Shown piece by piece: positions 33,601 to 44,129 of a stretch of DNA of 64,000 nt (within the stretch, counting starts at the first letter, position 1; every line of letters starts with the position of its first letter). Made by a program: the position numbers and the translations under genes. The DNA is taken from NCBI GenBank assembly GCA_946894095.1, contig OX335655.1, forward strand, positions 12,152,001 to 12,216,000, written 5' to 3'. A model generated the notes under the pieces. It saw nothing but the letters and a program-made list of their open reading frames with translations, was not told where the DNA came from and did no database searches. This stretch comes from Incurvaria masculella (lineage: Eukaryota > Arthropoda > Insecta > Lepidoptera > Incurvariidae).

Positions 33601-36600
33601 CATTTTTTAATGTGCATAACACAATTTAATCGAAAACAATATTTCATAACAAAAATTAAAAAAATTATAACTAAACTAAATTAAAATATTCTTCTGCAAC
33701 GTCTTTTTTTAATGTTCCTAGAACACTAGCGGCGTTTCCGCGCTGAATAGCCAGACTAATTTTTTGGTAAAAGTAGGCCCCCGATTGTGGGACCCCGGTT
33801 TCCTCCCTCAATTTGACACAAAGTCTCTCCGAGAAAGCCTTTGCGTCTGCGCTCCACGGCCCGAACGTTTCTACCGCAAACGCGACAAATTCAAAGTCCT
33901 TTAAAAGGTCTTTGTATTTGCCGCGCTTAAGGTTCTCCGCTCTGGCCGCGGCGGCACCAGCTGTTCTCGAAGAAGCTAGTACATGACTCTGTGCCAAAGT
34001 GTCGACGCAAGTCGCGTCCCACAACAGAGACCTACCTTTAATCCAGGGCACAAGACTCATTCCGTCTGGGCGTTTGCCATCCTGGCGGGAAACGCCGTTA
34101 GGCTCTAGAACAGATGGAACATGGACGGTGTTTAATCCAGACTTTATGATGGCGTTGAGTGCGCTATGTCTAGAAAATCTTTCTGCACTTTTACAACATG
34201 AAAGGCCATGGTGACCATTTCTTTCCACTTGGGTACCACATACACATAAGTGTGGTTCACAGATATTTGAACCTAAACGTAGTGCCTCTGCAATTCTGGT
34301 TGTATTTGCATCGAGCAATGTTCCTAAATGGCAAGACGGGTATGCTTGTAGCCAAGCCCCAGATACATTTTCAGAGACCGCAAGAATACGTGCACGGTCG
34401 TTTATGGAACAATTTTCTAAAAGGTTATTATGAGTTAGTTTAACCAAAGTCGTATCCCATTTTGATTGTTTCTTAGCCGAAGATAGACACGGTTCTTCTT
34501 CCGTTAGACAGATTGACTTCCATGAAGTAATAGCTTCTTCTAGGCACGTGACCTCAAATTCACTAAGTGAAGGATTGAGAATAGAACCAATGAGATCATA
34601 CGTGCTTTTAATCAAAGAAATAAATACAGGAAGGCAAACGTCTTCGACTCTTTTTATTCCAATACCGCCAAACTTTACAGGAAGCGTTGCCTGAATCCAG
34701 GAGGAATCCAACAACTTTGTATTTAACATTTTCTCCAGGTGCATTCTCATATTATTATCAATAACATTCATTAAGTCTTTTTATTTCCAAATCGGACAAC
34801 ATCGAAGGAAGTAAGTTAATTTTGGCATATTCAGGCAATGGCGTAAAAGATGCAGACCCATATGAGTATTGACATTTTCTAATCGGTCGCAGTATTCACT
34901 AATTATTTCAGATTTCTTGATAATTAATGGTTGGACTGCTTCGTCTGTTACCGGCGCTCCCAAGAGAAAAAAGTTATCATTACTTAGGATCTTGATTCCT
35001 GGAGCTACTTTGTCGAAAGTGTCCGTAATATGTTTTTGTTCCTCACCTGATTTCATTGTATAAATTTCACATTTAGAAAAATTTAGTGCTAAACCAATTT
35101 CTTTAAATTCTTTAATTATAAGTTTGAGATCCTCCAAAACTGTATCAGATTTATCACCCATGGTTCCATCGTCGAGATACCAAATATTAAATTCAGATGA
35201 TAGAGTTTCCATGATGTCCTGTATTGCTAGACTAAATATAGCGGGCCCGAGAGGATCTTCTTGTTGACACCCAACACAAGATGCGATAGGGTAATGTTGG
35301 TTGTAAATAAAATGCGAAGGTTCGGCGTAACACTGCCAGAGGTACGGGTATATTTCGGGGATATGGCTTTTAATTGCTTCGAGCATCGAATCCCTCTCCA
35401 GGCTGTTGAATGCGTTCTTGACATCAATTTTTAAAATCACTTCCGCTTCTTTTCTTTTTGCTAGGTAAGTACGAGCTGAGTGCACAGCGGCTTCACAACC
35501 TCCTTTTGTGGCAAACCCGACTGGTTTTGGGCAAAATTTCATACCTAGCATTGAATAAAGGCTATTACATGCCAATTTTGATACCAAACGCCGAAATGTG
35601 CACCCAATGCCGATTAGCCGAATGCCACCATCTTTTTTGTTCAGAGCGATAAGGCTTGCACCGTAAATAATTGGTAAAAATGTAGAAACAACTTTTCCGG
35701 AAAGCAAAAAATTGCAGAGATTTGTCAATTCCTATAAGAGCTCCATGCCAATAGTGCCATTTGCGGAGGAAATCAGATCTTTTAAGTGCTGAGGTCTTAG
35801 TCCATCAAGTCCTCCAGCAGAGCCATTTGGGAAAGACTTTATCGCATTTAGCGTACTTTTATCTGATACTTTTAAAAAATGTCGTCGTCAGAAGGTGGAT
35901 AGTAGGTTTAATGGTCGTGATGGTAATGGATGCTTTTTTTTCAAATAATTGTACGTTTCAGATGAATCAGTAGCGATTATGTCATCAGACGATAAGAGAC
36001 GAACAGCACCGCGTATGTCGCCATCGAATATTTTATTTTCAATGCATTTGTGCAGAGAAGTTTTCATTCGCTTATGAGAGTTGGTCAAAGGCGGCGCATT
36101 TCCATATTTTTTATTTTATTCTTAATTTGGGTGGTTAGTGACTGCTTCGATTTTTTTATTACATCTACGTTTAAAATTGTGTAGGAAAATATGAAAAGCT
36201 CTTTCCATGATTCCAACGTGTTATTTTCGATACTTTTTTTTAATAACCTCTTTTAATTTTGAGGCTACGGCAAACCTGGCTCCTCGTGGGATTCTCCTTA
36301 GAACGGGTATATTTGACTTATAGTTGCATAAAGTGTCCAGAAATATTTTGATTTCCTCACTTTGTGTAGGCTGTACAGGTTGGCTTGGATTGACATAGTT
36401 TGTTAGGCCTGGGATCGATGCATGATTGCGATGCTGTTTTCCTTTATGTATATTTAGTCCCCTTGGTCCTCATTGTCATCACAATGAGGGCATTGGACGA
36501 GTAAACTACTGTTCTGCTGGGCTAGAATTGAATTTTGAGAGGTGGTCTGAACATCAAATGTAGGTGCAAGACTTGAACTATTGCTTAACATCACTTATCT

Positions 36601-36640
36601 TGCAAAATCTTGTAGAAAAATTCATTATTTACTTAAAATG
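33601..36640 (-). mobile_element. Decayed non-LTR retrotransposon with restriction-like endonuclease
   Basis: About 3 kb on the minus strand with the order C2H2 finger, reverse transcriptase, CCHC motif, restriction-like endonuclease (RLE). This is the architecture of the R2/NeSL/CRE/HERO group of non-LTR elements, which encode one ORF. The exact clade is not assigned. Ends are approximate: the ORF stop is at 33671 and the first ATG at 36591. No poly-A tail or target duplication could be fixed. Interrupted by at least three stops and about three frameshifts, so inactive. Confidence 0.75.
33671..36591 (-). pseudogene. RLE-type retrotransposon ORF (C2H2-RT-CCHC-RLE), disrupted
   Basis: Reading from 36591 downward: a C2H2 finger (QCPHC, frameshift, then GLNIHKGKQHRNH) near 36500-36430; VLRRIPRGARFAVASKLKE at about 36300; a second frameshift near 36240 and a third near 36105. 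The main frame then runs to the end. RT motifs: SAGGLDGLRPQHLKDL (about 35790), KIDVKNAFNSLERD (A), GCQQEDPLGP (B, Glu for the usual Gly), WYLDDGTMGD (C). The C-terminal half has CVCGTQVERNGHHGLSC (CCHC) and RPDGMSL...LLWDATC, the RLE active-site pattern. In-frame stops: TGA 35888-35890, TAG 35732-35734, TAA 34781-34783. Stops and shifts are scattered, consistent with neutral decay. Confidence 0.75.
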
Positions 36641-37181
36641 AACTATTAATAGAGTAGAAAACATTGTTAAATTGAGAAAATCAATAAAATAATACTTTGA
36701 AAATAAAGCTGTGAAAAAAATGAACTGACAGCTTTGACAGCTTTTTTCCTTTTTTTTCTAGACTCAGGTTTCCTGTTCCTGATTACTGAACGCCAGGAGT
36801 AGACCTGCTGATCTAAATTAAAAAAAAATCAGGAATTCGGAAACGGAGTCAACATACCATTTTACGTTCGTATACTATTCTGAAATGTTCTTACTTGGAT
36901 ATGATTTTTTCATTTCACCTAATCCGATCCCTCTTACTTTGACAATATTATTGCAAAGCACTCGCTAGGTGTCGCGCGCCTGATAATGTTTATGGTAATA
37001 TAAAGGGTTAGGGGCGTTCTCACTTCATACTCTCGCGAGTTCCAAAATAAAGTTATGAGAAAACTTACCGAATATATTTTCTATTTTCCGCTCCGAATGA
37101 GCCTGAATCCACCCTAGTTAGGTGATGCGATTGTGTGCGGAAATTTACAATATTTATGTTAATCCGATATATTTATTGGTT
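36641..37181. repeat. Short repeat copy (36755-36815) in otherwise unrecognised DNA
   Basis: CTAGACTCAGG, 'cctgttcctgattactgaa', 'cgccagg' and 'tagacctg' match the inverse of 40390-40480, so these two are copies of one unknown repeat. The rest is AT-rich single copy with no coding signal. Confidence 0.5.
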
Positions 37182-37508
37182 TAAAAAACCGGCCAAGTGC
37201 GAGTCGGACACGCACACGAAGGGCTCCGTACCATCGTGCAAGATTTAACACAAAAAAACATGTTTTTTGTATGGGACCCCCCTTTAATTATTATTATTAT
37301 TTTATTTTACCTATTTCTTGTTATAGCGGCAAAATAAATACACACTCTGTGAAAATTTCAGCTGCCTACCTATTAAGATTCATGAGATACAGTCCCTGTG
37401 ACAGACGGACGGACGGACGGACGGACGTACGGCCGGACGGACGGACGGACAGCGGAGGCTTAGTAATAGGGTTCCGTTTTCACCCTTTGGGTACGGAACC
37501 CTAAAAAT
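37182..37508 (+). repeat. RepA copy 7, longest microsatellite core
   Basis: A full copy from AAAAAACCGGCCAAGTGCGA to TACGGAACCCTAAAAA with all blocks present and about twelve GGAC-type units. The frame at 37271-37504 is a by-product. Confidence 0.9.
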
Positions 37509-37561
37509 CTCATGGCATACTTTGCAATGGTTAATAAATGCGATACAGTTTTAATCATCTG

Positions 37562-37960
37562 TTTTTTTTATGCAACCTGACATGGATGGCTAATTCCACA
37601 CAACTACCGTCATAATATAAGCTCAATACACCCACATTCCCGAAGGAATTAGGTGCCATGCCAGGACCTTCCCTTTATGAGCACGGCTACATTGGACTAA
37701 ATGGAAAACACGGTCAATTTTGCATTGTCGCTTCGACCATCTTTTTAACCAATGCGATGATCCCGGCTGGTGTAACCCTACCACCTAGTAGGTCCCCTAC
37801 AGTTTTACATGGGTTCGGAACAATGGAGCAGCTCGCATCGTGACAAATCCACTTATCCAACTCAGAATGAGAACAAAAGTGTTGCATACGAGGATTTGAA
37901 CCCAGACATTTGGTATGCCAGCAAGTCCCCACGCCACTAGGCTACGAGCCGCTCTCGAGC
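37562..37960 (-). mobile_element. SINE family 1, full-length copy with both Pol III boxes
   Basis: On the minus strand: head with TAGCCTAGTGG (exact box A pattern) and, about 45 nt on, GGTTCAAATCC (exact box B pattern), then a roughly 300-bp unrelated body ending CATGTCAGGTTGCAT and poly-A (T run at 37561-37569 on plus). This is the structure of a tRNA-derived SINE, transcribed by RNA polymerase III and mobilised by a partner LINE. The best reference copy in the window. Confidence 0.85.
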
Positions 37961-38159
37961 GAAATGGTTACTAAAAGCGTTGTATCGCTGAATCATCCGT
38001 ATGAGTTTTATTATAAAGACCTTTATGAATAATTGAAAATTGTAAATCTTAACAAGAATCGAAGTGTATCATACAATAAGTTAATTACAAAATAAAAATG
38101 GCGCGAAAGAACTTACAAGAATGGAAGAGGGTTTGCGGTTAATATTAGCAGAAATAAAT
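37961..38159. other. Spacer, nothing recognised
   Basis: No coding or repeat signal between two SINE copies. Confidence 0.45.
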
Positions 38160-38530
38160 GAATAAATGAACGCGGCTTTTAGTTCAGTGGTGCGACGCCT
38201 TGCGATTCGATAAGCTGGGTGAGTACCTCTGAGCGCGATTGGGTTCTAGATGGATTACCGTTTTCAACCGTTGAGGCTGGCCGTTGTTCGGATTCCACGT
38301 AAAACTGTAGGTCCCCTTCTTTACTTACTAGGTGGTAGGGCTAATCCCGCCTGGGTTGGTACCATCGCATTTAATGAACGATTGTCGAAGCGGCAATGAA
38401 AATTATCCGCGTTTTCCATCCAGTTCAATGTAGCCGACGTGTGTGTTGGGCGTTCTCTGACGCCACTCATGACGTCTCTGAATATCTGACGTTCAGTTTT
38501 GTATAAGCCTTCCAAGTACAGTTACATCAA
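38160..38530 (+). repeat. SINE family 1 copy, rearranged 3' part
   Basis: The head has TAGTTCAGTGG (box A). The body is normal up to 'ttccatccagttcaatgtag' and then jumps, with the 'ggcatggcacc' segment deleted, to a divergent end at AGTTACATCAAAAAAG. Confidence 0.7.
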
Positions 38531-39049
38531 AAAAGTACCAAGTTGAGGTGACGTAAGTTATAAGTCACTATCTCTTGCACTGAGCGTGGTCCGCGAGCAA
38601 GCTGCGTGCAGGACAGCTGATTTGGCTGGCACACTTTCTTTGTTTTGCGTTCGGCGGCTCGGGAGTCTGCTGGGAGCGGGAGGAACTCTAGTATTTTCCC
38701 GCGCGCGGGTCCATGAGTAACTGTTCCGACCGATCATCCGTTGCTTTTTATGCTTTTCCGCCGATATAAATGTTTATTGGCAATTTTCATGAGGCTCGCT
38801 CGACGTGAAACGTAATGATTCAATCGGCTAATTTGTTTTTGAGGAAAGGAAAATCGGCAATATTTGACTTTTTTTGGTTTTAATGAAATATCGTGACAAA
38901 ATATATCGCAATATTCGATTTTCCAAATTTGATTTTAAATATTTACAAGAATATTGTCTTGGTGAATTTGGTGGAGCTTGTTTTAAAAAAAGTGGCAACT
39001 TTTTAAAATTAAGCCCATTATGAAAACCTTAGCTTTAAAAAGTATGATA
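38531..39049. other. No gene recognised; GC-rich at 38580-38720
   Basis: A single-copy GC-rich segment followed by AT-rich DNA. Confidence 0.4.
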
Positions 39050-39470
39050 ATGAAATCTCTTCGCATTTTATATGAAAACTCAAGATATATAGCATACATA
39101 GTATATCTGTGCCATTTTGTTCGTTCACTTTTTATCATCTTGTAGGTAGTAACATGATCCCGTTGCTATAGAAATTTTAAGACTTCTGATCAAAAAAATA
39201 CGACAAGTAGTTTTGGCAGTCGTCTCTTGATGTTATCCTGACACTGCCTAAATAATTCTGAAGAGACCGAAACAAGTAAAAATCTGAAGGTCATGGCTGT
39301 ATGTCGGATGCAGCTACACCTCCCAGCTACACTGTCTTAGCTTTTGCTAACTGGCTAAAGATGTGTGTGATTTTGCTTTATCGTGATGAAAAACCACACC
39401 CTTTCTATTGATACATTCCGGCCACTTTCTATCAACTTTTTGGTTTAATCTCATCAGTTGTCCAGTCCAG
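39050..39470 (-). pseudogene. Truncated mariner copy
   Basis: The nucleotide sequence parallels 49.45-49.88 kb throughout ('tcttcgcatttta', 'catcttgtaggtag', 'acatgatcccgttgctatag', 'gacaagtagttttggcagtc', 'ctgaagagacc'). On the minus strand the coding text includes GVVFHHDKAKSHTSLAS, the region of the second catalytic Asp. It lacks the N-terminal two thirds and breaks near 39470, where SINE sequence begins. Several indels make it inactive. Confidence 0.8.
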
Positions 39471-39560
39471 TGTCTCCTCATAAAGGTCCTGGCGTGGCAC
39501 CTAATTTCATTGGGAATGTCGTGTGTTGGGCGTATATCATTACGGTGAACTTCAGACGTG
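39471..39560 (+). repeat. SINE family 1 fragment joined to mariner
   Basis: 'ctcataaaggtcctggcgtg' to 'gcgtatatcattacggt' matches the SINE body. It starts right where mariner homology ends and has no head or tail. Confidence 0.65.
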
Positions 39561-39584
39561 TCGTTTGAACCCGACAACATCATA

Positions 39585-39980
39585 GGCCCTAGTCGGACTT
39601 CTCACCTGAATCGACGTTTACGGAACTTCGAAGGTACGTAAAAACGTCAAACCCCTGTGAGGTGTGTGTGGTTTTACGTATTTATTTATTGATATATGTT
39701 TATTGCACTTAAAAAATGGGCAAGAGGTACAAATTAATGCCTAAGGCATTCTCTACCAGTCTACCTTTGGGTATCGTGAGCAGTAGTGAGGTATGAGGCG
39801 GCATTGACGTCGTTCAGGGTGACTGACTCTCACATTTTAGTTCGCTTAAAGCCCACTGCGCGGGCTCTTCAATTATCCATACATTTGAAAACGCTATTCG
39901 ATCGGTTTGGCAAAAACGCCAATATAGGTGACAAGCTGACTAGGGCCTCAGAATTGAGATAATTCTTAAGCGAACTGAAT
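39585..39980 (-). repeat. Composite repeat copy with MITE and LINE tail
   Basis: Inverse of 32797-33165. It contains a 138-bp MITE at 39839-39976 whose ends are AGTTCGCTTAA and its inverse. At about 39676-39838, on the minus strand, is a typical LINE 3' end ('ggtagactggtagagaatgc', 'ttgtacctcttgcccat', 'caataaataaata'). The LINE tail is absent from the other copy, so it is probably a later insertion. Confidence 0.55.
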
Positions 39981-40380
39981 GGCCGGCACTACCATTACAT
40001 TCATCGATCCTTCCTTATTCGCTGGTGTGCACGCGCCCCGCTCCGCACACGTCGAGGACACGCCGGTCACTATGACCGCCACAATTTCATTTCCGCTCCC
40101 TGTCATAAAGTTATTAGGCTATATTCAGCGCTCTCTCGCGTCGCAGTCGCTTTGTTTCGGAAATAGCGCTTTGAGAAAATAACTGTAGCTTCTCGTTCTG
40201 CCAGCGCAGGCTTCGCTTTATTGGCTTAAGGCAACCTGGGCTCTTTCAGAGAGCGGTAATGCGGCTTCAAGAAAATCTGCTCTCATTTTGTTATAGCTCC
40301 TTCACTATAATCTTGAGTTTTTGTTTTTATTTTCCCACATTTTTATTTTTTCATATGAGTTAGTTAGGAGGAACAATACA
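39981..40380. other. No gene recognised
   Basis: The 67-codon plus frame at 39979-40182 has no known domain. Confidence 0.4.
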
Positions 40381-40510
40381 TACACGAACACGGTGTTTCA
40401 TATTAATTTAAGGACGACCTACAGGTCTATTCCGGCGATTCCGTAATCAGGAATCAGGAGTCCTGAGTCTAGAAAACCGCTTTTATAGTAGTTTTCAAAG
40501 CGATTTTTAT
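40381..40510 (-). repeat. Copy of the unknown repeat at 36755-36815
   Basis: In reverse it shares CTAGACTCAGG, 'cctgattcctgattac', 'aatagacctg' and 'taaatta' with that copy. Internal CAGGAATCAGGAGTCCTGA is itself partly palindromic. Confidence 0.5.
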
Positions 40511-40589
40511 GTCGGAAAGCTTAGATTTATTAAAAAAACAATGGCCCAGAATATTTATATTAGAACCCCAGGTTGTATTTTAGGGAAAT

Positions 40590-40794
40590 ATCTCTCAGCT
40601 CAAATGACAGTGGGCTGGTCACGTCAGCCGAAGAGACGACGACCATTGGAGTGACTGCGTCGTACACTGGCGGCAGTGGACAGGTAAACGGAGTGTGGGA
40701 AGACCACATAGGTTCCGTACCGCTGAGGGCCGCGAGGACTGGAGGAAAATTGGAGAGGCGTACGTCCAGCAGTGGACGCAAACACGCTGACTCT
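40590..40794 (+). pseudogene. LINE ORF2 3'-terminal fragment
   Basis: The plus frame reads QWAGHVSRRDDDHWSDCVVH, then GKRSVGRPH, then FRTAEGREDWRKIGEAYVQQ and WTQTR before a stop at about 40794. This C-terminus (WAGH..RR.D.RW, GRP, EAYVQQWT) is typical of lepidopteran non-LTR elements often annotated as endonuclease-reverse transcriptase. It is 5' truncated, with one stop near its start. The 107-codon frame at 40573-40896 is a shadow in another frame. Confidence 0.75.
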
Positions 40795-40844
40795 TCGACC
40801 TCGGTAGGGACTCCCGTGAATTCCACAGCTGACAGGGTCAATCT

Positions 40845-41037
40845 CGCTCGGGTTGGTACCATCGCATTGAATCAACGATGGTCGAAGCAGCAATGAAAAT
40901 TGTCCGTGTTTTCAATCCAGTTTAATGTAGCCGAGCAATATAAAGAAGGTCCTGGCATGGCACCTAGTTCCCATGTTTTGTGTGAGGATATTATCTGTCG
41001 GTCAGTTTTGAATTAGCCATCCATGTCCAAAAAAACG
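40845..41037 (+). repeat. SINE family 1 fragment
   Basis: From 'cgggttggtaccatcgcatt' through 'ggcatggcacctagttccc' to 'agccatccatgtcc' plus A7. It is 5' truncated and directly follows the LINE fragment. Confidence 0.7.
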
Positions 41038-41149
41038 ATGGATATTTTTAAATTCCATGCTCAAATAAAAACATTTGAAGATGGTCCAGTTCGACGCCAC
41101 TGAAACTGTGAGAGCATGTAAATACTGACGGTTGGTATGTGGTATGAAT

Positions 41150-41285
41150 GTAGAATCGACCCTGAAGCAAGAAAACATTAATTAAAGAAATAAATCTGTA
41201 AAATATACTGCTACGCTGGACTTAACCAGCAACCAAATATTTCGCTGGCAGTGCATCTGCCTATTCCGCCACCTATTTATTATAT
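41150..41285 (-). repeat. SINE family 2 copy with tRNA-like head
   Basis: On the minus strand: AGGTGGCGGAATAGGCAGATG (box A region), GCTGGTTAAGTCCAGC (degenerate box B), GCAGTATATT, 'tttctttaattaatg' and 'cttgcttcaggg'. It matches 14000-14117. Confidence 0.6.
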
Positions 41286-41495
41286 ACCGGTATTCTGGAT
41301 TTGTCCTACTTACGTATGCTTAACGGTTGATTCTACATACATATCATATTCGTTAAAAAAGGGACGTGCTGGCTAACAACACCAAGCAAAAAAGTATAAT
41401 TTATTCGAATAAACAAAAGCAGGAGATATGCCATCCATGCGCCAGCCTTCTATAATACCCGGTTTTCCCCAATTTTCAGAAACTACCAACCCAAC
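41286..41495. other. Spacer, weak similarity to SINE family 2 body
   Basis: 'gattctacatacatatcata' and 'ttcgttaaaaaaggg' near 41330-41365 resemble 7875-7905. Otherwise nothing is seen. Confidence 0.3.
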
Positions 41496-42045
41496 TTAAG
41501 GTGGCCCAACCCGGCGGGCCTAACTCGTTCGCGGGCACGGTACAAAACCGTGCTGTTGCGCTCTGAGACCTTCTCTGTTTCAAAGAATAAGACAGGCTCC
41601 GTGATGAGGAAGATGCAACACGTCCACAAAAAAGACAATGTGCATAGTGTATGATTTGGTAAGATTTACGAAAATTTTAATTTCAAAACGACTTATAGCT
41701 AAAAGTAAACCACGACCGCTGTAGTCAAAAATCTAACAAAAACCAAATAGATCATAAATCTTGATTAAATAAGCTATGTCTGATGACTAATTTTTTTACG
41801 ATGTTCTTACTTTATCATTGCGTAATCCACCTCCAAAGTTATTGTATAAAACGCGCAAAAAATTCGAACTTTCGGACCTTATAACTTGGAAACCAAACAC
41901 AATTTTACAATGCCAATGGTCATCAGACATCTAGTTCGATCGAATAAAGCTATTTTGAGCAAAATTTGGGATATCTGACAAGAAATATGGGCGTGATCTT
42001 CTTTCCCCTTTTGTATGGGGAGATGAGCGGGTTGGGCCACCTTAA
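41496..42045 (+). mobile_element. TTAA MITE, best copy (550 bp)
   Basis: Ends are perfect 18-bp inverted repeats: TTAAGGTGGCCCAACCCG and CGGGTTGGGCCACCTTAA. All four near-complete copies here carry TTAA at both ends, consistent with TTAA target choice as in the piggyBac superfamily; however, the bases after TTAA (GGTGG) are not the usual CCC start, so the superfamily is open. The element is noncoding and non-autonomous. The 104-residue frame at 41879-42193 lies inside it by chance. Confidence 0.9.
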
Positions 42046-42935
42046 AGGAGCATGCCACATGCGAACATGGTATAGTACCAGACGTGACGGAGGGTTTGCG
42101 CGGGTTAGCACGTTTCGATTGTGTGGCATACAATGCGCCCATACAACTATGGACACTTTGACCATACGGAGGGGACGCGATATCGGCCGCCACTTCTTCC
42201 TTTCTCTTCAGTGAACAAAAACAATCAAATATTTTTATGAATCCAAATAATGTGTATGCACGTTCGCACGTGCAAATCTAATACTTGGCGCATGATGTAA
42301 ACACATTTTCGTGTCGGAAATATTACGCTGTGAGGCGGCGTGACGTGTGCTCCCCCGCCGAGGCGCGCCACCCCGCGCCACCCCCCGCTGAGAGGCAATA
42401 TTTTCGTAGCCCGAACACCTTCGCACGCTTTGCGCACGTTCCATAACATCCCTTTGAAGGCTTTGCCTCGAATTCCGCGGCAACTCGAATTTTACGCGTG
42501 TTTTTTCCGAAATCTTATAAGTTTTAGTCTAAAGGTGTTGTGGATACAGGTGACAAGAATTATATTTTAATAATATGTAATGTTATTATTATCCACTAGA
42601 AACAAGTCAAGTTTCTTTGCGGATTTTTCTTTACTTTTTGATCGAATTCGCTGATCTATCAGTTCTAGACGTGACTTAGCCCGGTTTTCGCTTAGTGCTG
42701 ATTAATTTTAATCGACACTTTTATTACTAAAGTGCTGATTACCTTGTACTTGTATTGATTGCAAGCTGATTAAGTAATAGGTGAAAAGTGGCCTTAGGGT
42801 CGTTTAATTAATTAATTCATTCATTCATTAAATAAATGAAATGAAAATAATATTTCATGTTTGTTGGAAAAATCTAAAGTTTCAAATTTACTTCAATAAT
42901 AGAAAAAAAATATTGATTGATAAAAGCAATTATGT
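42046..42935. other. GC-rich block at 42060-42480, then AT-rich; no gene
   Basis: CG-rich with overlapping frames in both strands and no recognisable protein. A promoter or conserved element is possible. An ATTA/ATTC-rich run lies at 42805-42845. Confidence 0.35.
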
Positions 42936-43211
42936 TTAGATCTCTGTTAATATTCTCTGTAGGCACCCAATGTTTACTATTTTCATATGCCGTTTGCTAG
43001 GAAAAATCTTTTGAATGCTGCCTTCTGACGGTAATGTTTGGTGACGAATTTTTAATGTTATTCTTGGTGGGGAATCGAATGGGCATCCATCGTGATATTC
43101 ATCTTCCATGAATTCGAGCTTAAGCTCCTTGCACCAGCCACCTGCAATTGTGGAATATGGTGGAGCAGCGTCCACTAGCATTTTCATCAAGTGGCCGATG
43201 CACTGTGACAC
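42936..43211 (-). pseudogene. Mariner-type transposase N-terminal fragment
   Basis: The minus frame includes DAAPPYSTIAGGWCKELKLE, then EDEYHDGCPFDSPPR. This resembles the first helix-turn-helix and linker of insect mariner transposases (pattern PSYSTV..W..EL+RGR...EDE...GRP). The flanking residues of the frame do not match, so only about 43060-43190 is likely mariner. No catalytic domain or terminal repeat. Confidence 0.5.
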
Positions 43212-43894
43212 CTCTTACTTGGTATTACTCTATTTTCTTTTTATGTCTTCGATTGCTTGTATTAAAATGAATGTACCTGTATGGAAATGAAGACCTATAT
43301 TGCAAATACGCTATTTGTAATTACTGTAAGCGATTGATTGATATTGTTCATCAATAACTGCTCTAAAAGTTTAAAAATATAAATTAATTCAACTACAATT
43401 ACATATAATATTATTATAACAAGTTTATCAAGCGAAAATATCAAAAACATATGAGACCGATCCACGCGCGGTATTTGTATCCATGATTATATATTTTTTT
43501 GATAATCATGGCAATTTTATGAATGCGGAAGTTTTTTAAATCTAAATTCAGGGTTAATCCCTCATTTATATTTGAAATATTCTATTCCTGGATAAACAAC
43601 TGTTCTAGAGCGAGTTCGGGATTTTTTTAAAGTTTATTTCTTTGTTTGCTTCGGAACTTTATGGTAAATGTAATTTACTGAAGGATTTTCTGAAAACAAT
43701 GCTGGTGATTATTTAATAATTAGGTCGTCTTAGGACTCCATCAAGATGTACTTAATCTCTTTACGGTATATAACAGAAATCGTTATGTGCAGGTTTTAGG
43801 GCATGATACCAAGCCGCAAGCTAGGCTGAAGTGGAGGAAAATAGGCGGCATCTCGTTGTTAGATTTGAAGAGACCCTGGAAAAAGTTCCCGGAT
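43212..43894. other. No gene recognised
   Basis: AT-rich spacer. Confidence 0.45.
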
Positions 43895-43950
43895 AGGGTC
43901 TTCAGAACATCATCAAGTTTAACGCGAGCAAGACGCAGGCGTCAGTGTGA
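43895..43950 (+). pseudogene. Tiny LINE RT fragment
   Basis: The plus frame LQNIIKFNASKTQASV followed by TGA matches the region after the YADD box of some non-LTR RTs (FNA.KTQ). Too short to place in a clade. Confidence 0.35.
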
Positions 43951-44129
43951 AGCGTACTCCACGTAGATTAAAACTTACAGACGTATATTCTGACAATATA
44001 TTTTAGAATCCAAAATTACAAAAAACTAGTATGACATTAAGAGCATTACGAACAGCCGTCAATGGAAAACCAGAAGACTACATTGACCTGAAAGAATCAA
44101 TAAATACATTTTTCAACACCTTCAATCTC

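Noticed and set aside
33999..34443. Plus frames antisense to the RLE-type retroelement
   Set aside because: Shadows of the minus-strand pseudogene.
41879..42193. 104-residue minus frame
   Set aside because: Lies mostly inside the TTAA MITE; chance frame.
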